A program made the translations under genes and the position numbers. 64,000 bases of DNA. It comes from Centropus unirufus. Lineage: Eukaryota > Chordata > Aves > Cuculiformes > Centropidae. Location: positions 2,047,793 to 2,111,792 of the forward strand of contig VYZI01000002.1 in assembly GCA_013397695.1 (NCBI GenBank). The letters run 5' to 3'. This document shows positions 61,323-64,000 of this stretch, one piece after another. The notes beneath the pieces are model-generated. The model was not told the DNA's origin. It ran no database searches and saw only the letters and a program-made list of their open reading frames with translations. How positions within the stretch are numbered: the stretch's first letter is position 1; every line of letters starts with the position of its first letter.

Positions 61323-64000
61323 GTGAGCCTCACACAGAAATGGGCTGACTAAAAGTTAGGGGAGAGGAAGGAGTTTGAGTCCACCCTTCTCTCCCTCTCT
61401 CCTCCCCAAAACTGCCTTCCTAGCCACAGTGCAGGTAGCCCCAAGTCTGACCACGCAGACAGGGGCCACCCTCCTGTGCAGGCACCAGCCACGCTCGCTG
61501 CTGCTGCGTGGGCTCTGCTGAAATGAGCACGTCCTCGCGGGTCCCAGCACCCTCATGCTAGACTCTGCAGGTGTTATGGCCTTTTAGGGGTTTAGATACA
61601 AAGTCTGTATCTGAAAAAGTTCTTATGGTGCCAGTTGCCACAGGCACTAAAATGTCATTTCAAATTCAGCTTTTACAGAACAGAATAATACCTTCAGGGT
61701 AAGTTATATTCTCTGCAATCGCTTGCCGGTAATCTTCTGATTAAATATCTCTGCTCCTTCTCAGCTATGTCGGATTGTAATTACCAAGCCCCCATCTGAA
61801 CTCCAGTAGCAACCCATTTTGAGGAAGATGCTTGGTCACATCAGCTACTCTAGAAGATATTTGTACATCTTGATGCCAGCGGTGCTTAAATCATCAGCAG
61901 GAAGAGTGCTGGCCCCACCAGAGGGACACTGAGAAGATGCTGCCTTGCTTTCGGCAGAGGAACTAGCAAGTGGCTTTCCCTTATCTTCTGCGTCAGCCCT
62001 TAGCCTCAACATAATGATGGTAACTTCATTCTATGCGTCTTCTCAGCAACATGCAGTTATCACCACGAAGGATGAGATTAAAACTTGAGGAGTGTCACGT
62101 GCAAAAGAATACCTTTGCTGTTTGCAAGGTCTCCTAAAAGAAGTGATAAGAAAATCTGTTCCTGCTGTCTGCTTTTGAATTCCAAGAGATTCCTGGACAA
62201 ACCTTCACCACAGCGTGAGCAGGTAGTAGTGATGAAGACGTACCGAGGAGACGCGCTGCCCTACAACTGGCGCTTAATCTACAATCTGTACCTGCCAACG
62301 GAAGAAGTGTGTCTGCATGCTGTATGAGACAAATAATCATGACAGGAAACCAAAAGCACCTAGATACTGGAATCTTAGCCCAAGATAGAATATTAGCAAT
62401 TTAATGGGCAGTGGATATTTTTAACAATCACATTATCGACGTAGCGCTCTCATTTGCACGTGGTAGCTCCTAGTCCTTCAAAACGCAGCATTAAACAAGG
62501 ACATTTAAAGCACCTTCACGGCAAGTTCTCTAAAATATAGCCACTTGATTGCTTGCAAATAGCTCTTCATGTGGGGATGCGTACTCTGAATTCAGAGGTG
62601 ACCATTTCAAATTAGTCACAAATTTGATTTTTCAGGCTGGGAAAAGACTAGGGGAAAAAAGATCATTGTAGAATAAGCGTATCCCCATAGAGAGATATAC
62701 CAGTAAAACTTGTTTAAAATCACAGCTTAATTTTTCCAGTAAAACTTTATAAGATATATCATTAGCTGGCTATGTACAAGGCCCTGCCTGTGAGAAACAA
62801 AATATAAGAGCTTGAAATATGGTGATAACAAATAAATACAGCCAGTGCTCAACTAGGCATGATTCATATTTTATTATTGAATGAGAGTAATTTCAAAAAC
62901 CATGGAGAAACTCTGGCAATCACAAGAGCTGTGAGCTCTCCTAAGGCATTAACCAGCCAGGAAAAACAAAAGTTTGGAAGACAATTCTTCCAGCATTCCT
63001 GGTGTGTATTTGTGAAGCAAAACTGGAGGCTCATGGAGATACTCCTTATTTACATATCCCATTAAAATGTCATCCTTCTATCGTGGAAGCAGAGTAATTT
63101 CGACCAAACTCAAAGAAGTTTCTTCAAAAAAGAAGTCAAGTTTTCTTAGGATGGGAAAAACATGAATTACCCATGCAAGGCAGACAAGTTAGATCCATCA
63201 GTTCGTGTGGCACTCAAATAAATCTGCTGAGCAAAAGCTTGAAGGAGGTTTTCTATGGGCAAACAAATTGTTTCCAATCCCACCCTTTCTCCTTCTTGCC
63301 CATTTATATCGAGAGCTCTCCTACTACATTCTATATTGTAGAAAACAAAAATGTCAAATTATTTTTAAAAATGCTGAAACAGGGTTTTGCAAGTATATTT
63401 AGGAATAAATCTCAGAAGACTTGCACTGTCTCAGCATTTTTATGTCAATTTTATTCTATTTGTACTGATATCATTAAGCATTCTATCTGGCAGAATTTAA
63501 ATGTAAGCAATTCATAGCAGAATATTTTTAAATGAAGTAATGTAACACATTAACTAGAACTTTCAGTAACACCGTTCAATTTGTCAAATTGCCAACAGAA
63601 CAACTCGTTTGAAAAGACATATTGTTGCTTATTCTTTAGCTGTCACTTGCGTTACTTCACTTCAGCTACTTTTGCCTGACACTGTGCACAGAGTTAGTCA
63701 ATCACCCTGACGGCTGCCTGATGATCTCTGATAAAATGCACAAACAAAACAGAGATGCTAGCAACTCATCCATCAGTCCGGAGAGTAACTTGATACCCCA
63801 GATAGTGGCTCCAGGGAAGAAAACCCTGCCAGTCACACATGCTGGTAGATATTACTGACACAATGTAGTTATGACATCCTTCCCAAGACTGGGAAATTCC
63901 TGGGATAAATTATTTGGATTTGCTGGATTAAAAAAAATGTCTTGGGATTCTCAATCTGTAGATCTTCAGAAGATTTTTGCAAACTCTTCCAGCTAAGAAC

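Larger units (their letters stand above)
59959..64000. other. Unique DNA with CpG-bearing open segments
   Basis: No gene can be called firmly. Two short segments, 61195-61322 and 62212-62310, carry more CpG dinucleotides (five and seven) than the surrounding AT-rich DNA and are open on the plus strand. The first has splice-site context and is listed separately. 61370-61560 is GC-rich. 63640-63760 resembles possible conserved non-coding sequence by eye. Frames of 104 codons (59917-60231) and 114 codons (63173-63517) lack motifs; the former begins inside the CR1 fragment. Confidence 0.45.

Noticed and set aside
61142..61333. Minus-strand 63-codon frame across the candidate exon
   Set aside because: No acceptor and donor pair brackets it on the minus strand, and it runs through the polypyrimidine tract of the plus-strand candidate.
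1..64000. CRISPR arrays, prokaryotic operons, phage or plasmid functions
   Set aside because: No regularly spaced direct repeats and no dense co-directional long frames. The CR1 and MIR remnants identify vertebrate DNA.

Overview
This window looks like nuclear DNA from a bird. The main evidence is a set of CR1 LINE copies carrying the usual avian 3' end (TCATAGAATCA followed by GGTTGGAAAAGACCT-like sequence, or its complement TGATTCTATGA). There are also a few very decayed MIR-like SINE remnants, simple A-rich tracts, an (AAAAT)n microsatellite and mostly AT-rich, CpG-poor unique sequence. No operons, ribosome-binding sites, CRISPR array, rRNA, tRNA, intact retrovirus or complete protein-coding gene could be supported. 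The window reads as intergenic or long-intron DNA. A crocodilian or turtle origin is less likely but is not formally excluded.

Layout. 1-4.7 kb is unique AT-rich DNA. A minus-strand CR1 3' end lies at 4.72 kb and a MIR remnant at 5.8 kb. 6-23 kb is unique DNA with a 34-nt A tract (7.5 kb), a GC-richer patch (15.7-16.3 kb) and an (AAAAT)11 array (19.9 kb). 23.3-24.6 kb carries two CR1 copies in opposite orientations; the first keeps an open reading frame for the C-terminal part of CR1 ORF2. 24.6-38.4 kb is unique DNA in which several blocks look like possible conserved non-coding elements by eye. At 38.5-38.9 kb two MIR-like remnants lie in opposite orientation. 41.8-43.5 kb holds the largest mobile element, a 1.7-kb minus-strand CR1 with reverse transcriptase remnants, two internal deletions and lost catalytic motifs. 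44.4 kb has an exact 26-bp tandem duplication, and a very old CR1 follows at about 45 kb. A MIR 3' end lies at 48.2 kb, a GC-richer patch at 49.1 kb, and a CR1 3' end at 59.7 kb. The last 3 kb contains short CpG-bearing open segments, one of which has good splice-site context.

No gene system emerges. The only recognisable coding sequence is dead LINE ORF2. The longest open frames (153, 160 and 172 codons) resemble nothing I recognise and are about the size expected by chance in 64 kb read in six frames. The best leads are the candidate 128-bp exon near 61.2 kb, the internally deleted CR1, the A34 tract downstream of an ORF, and a few homeodomain-motif-rich blocks that a multi-species alignment could test quickly.
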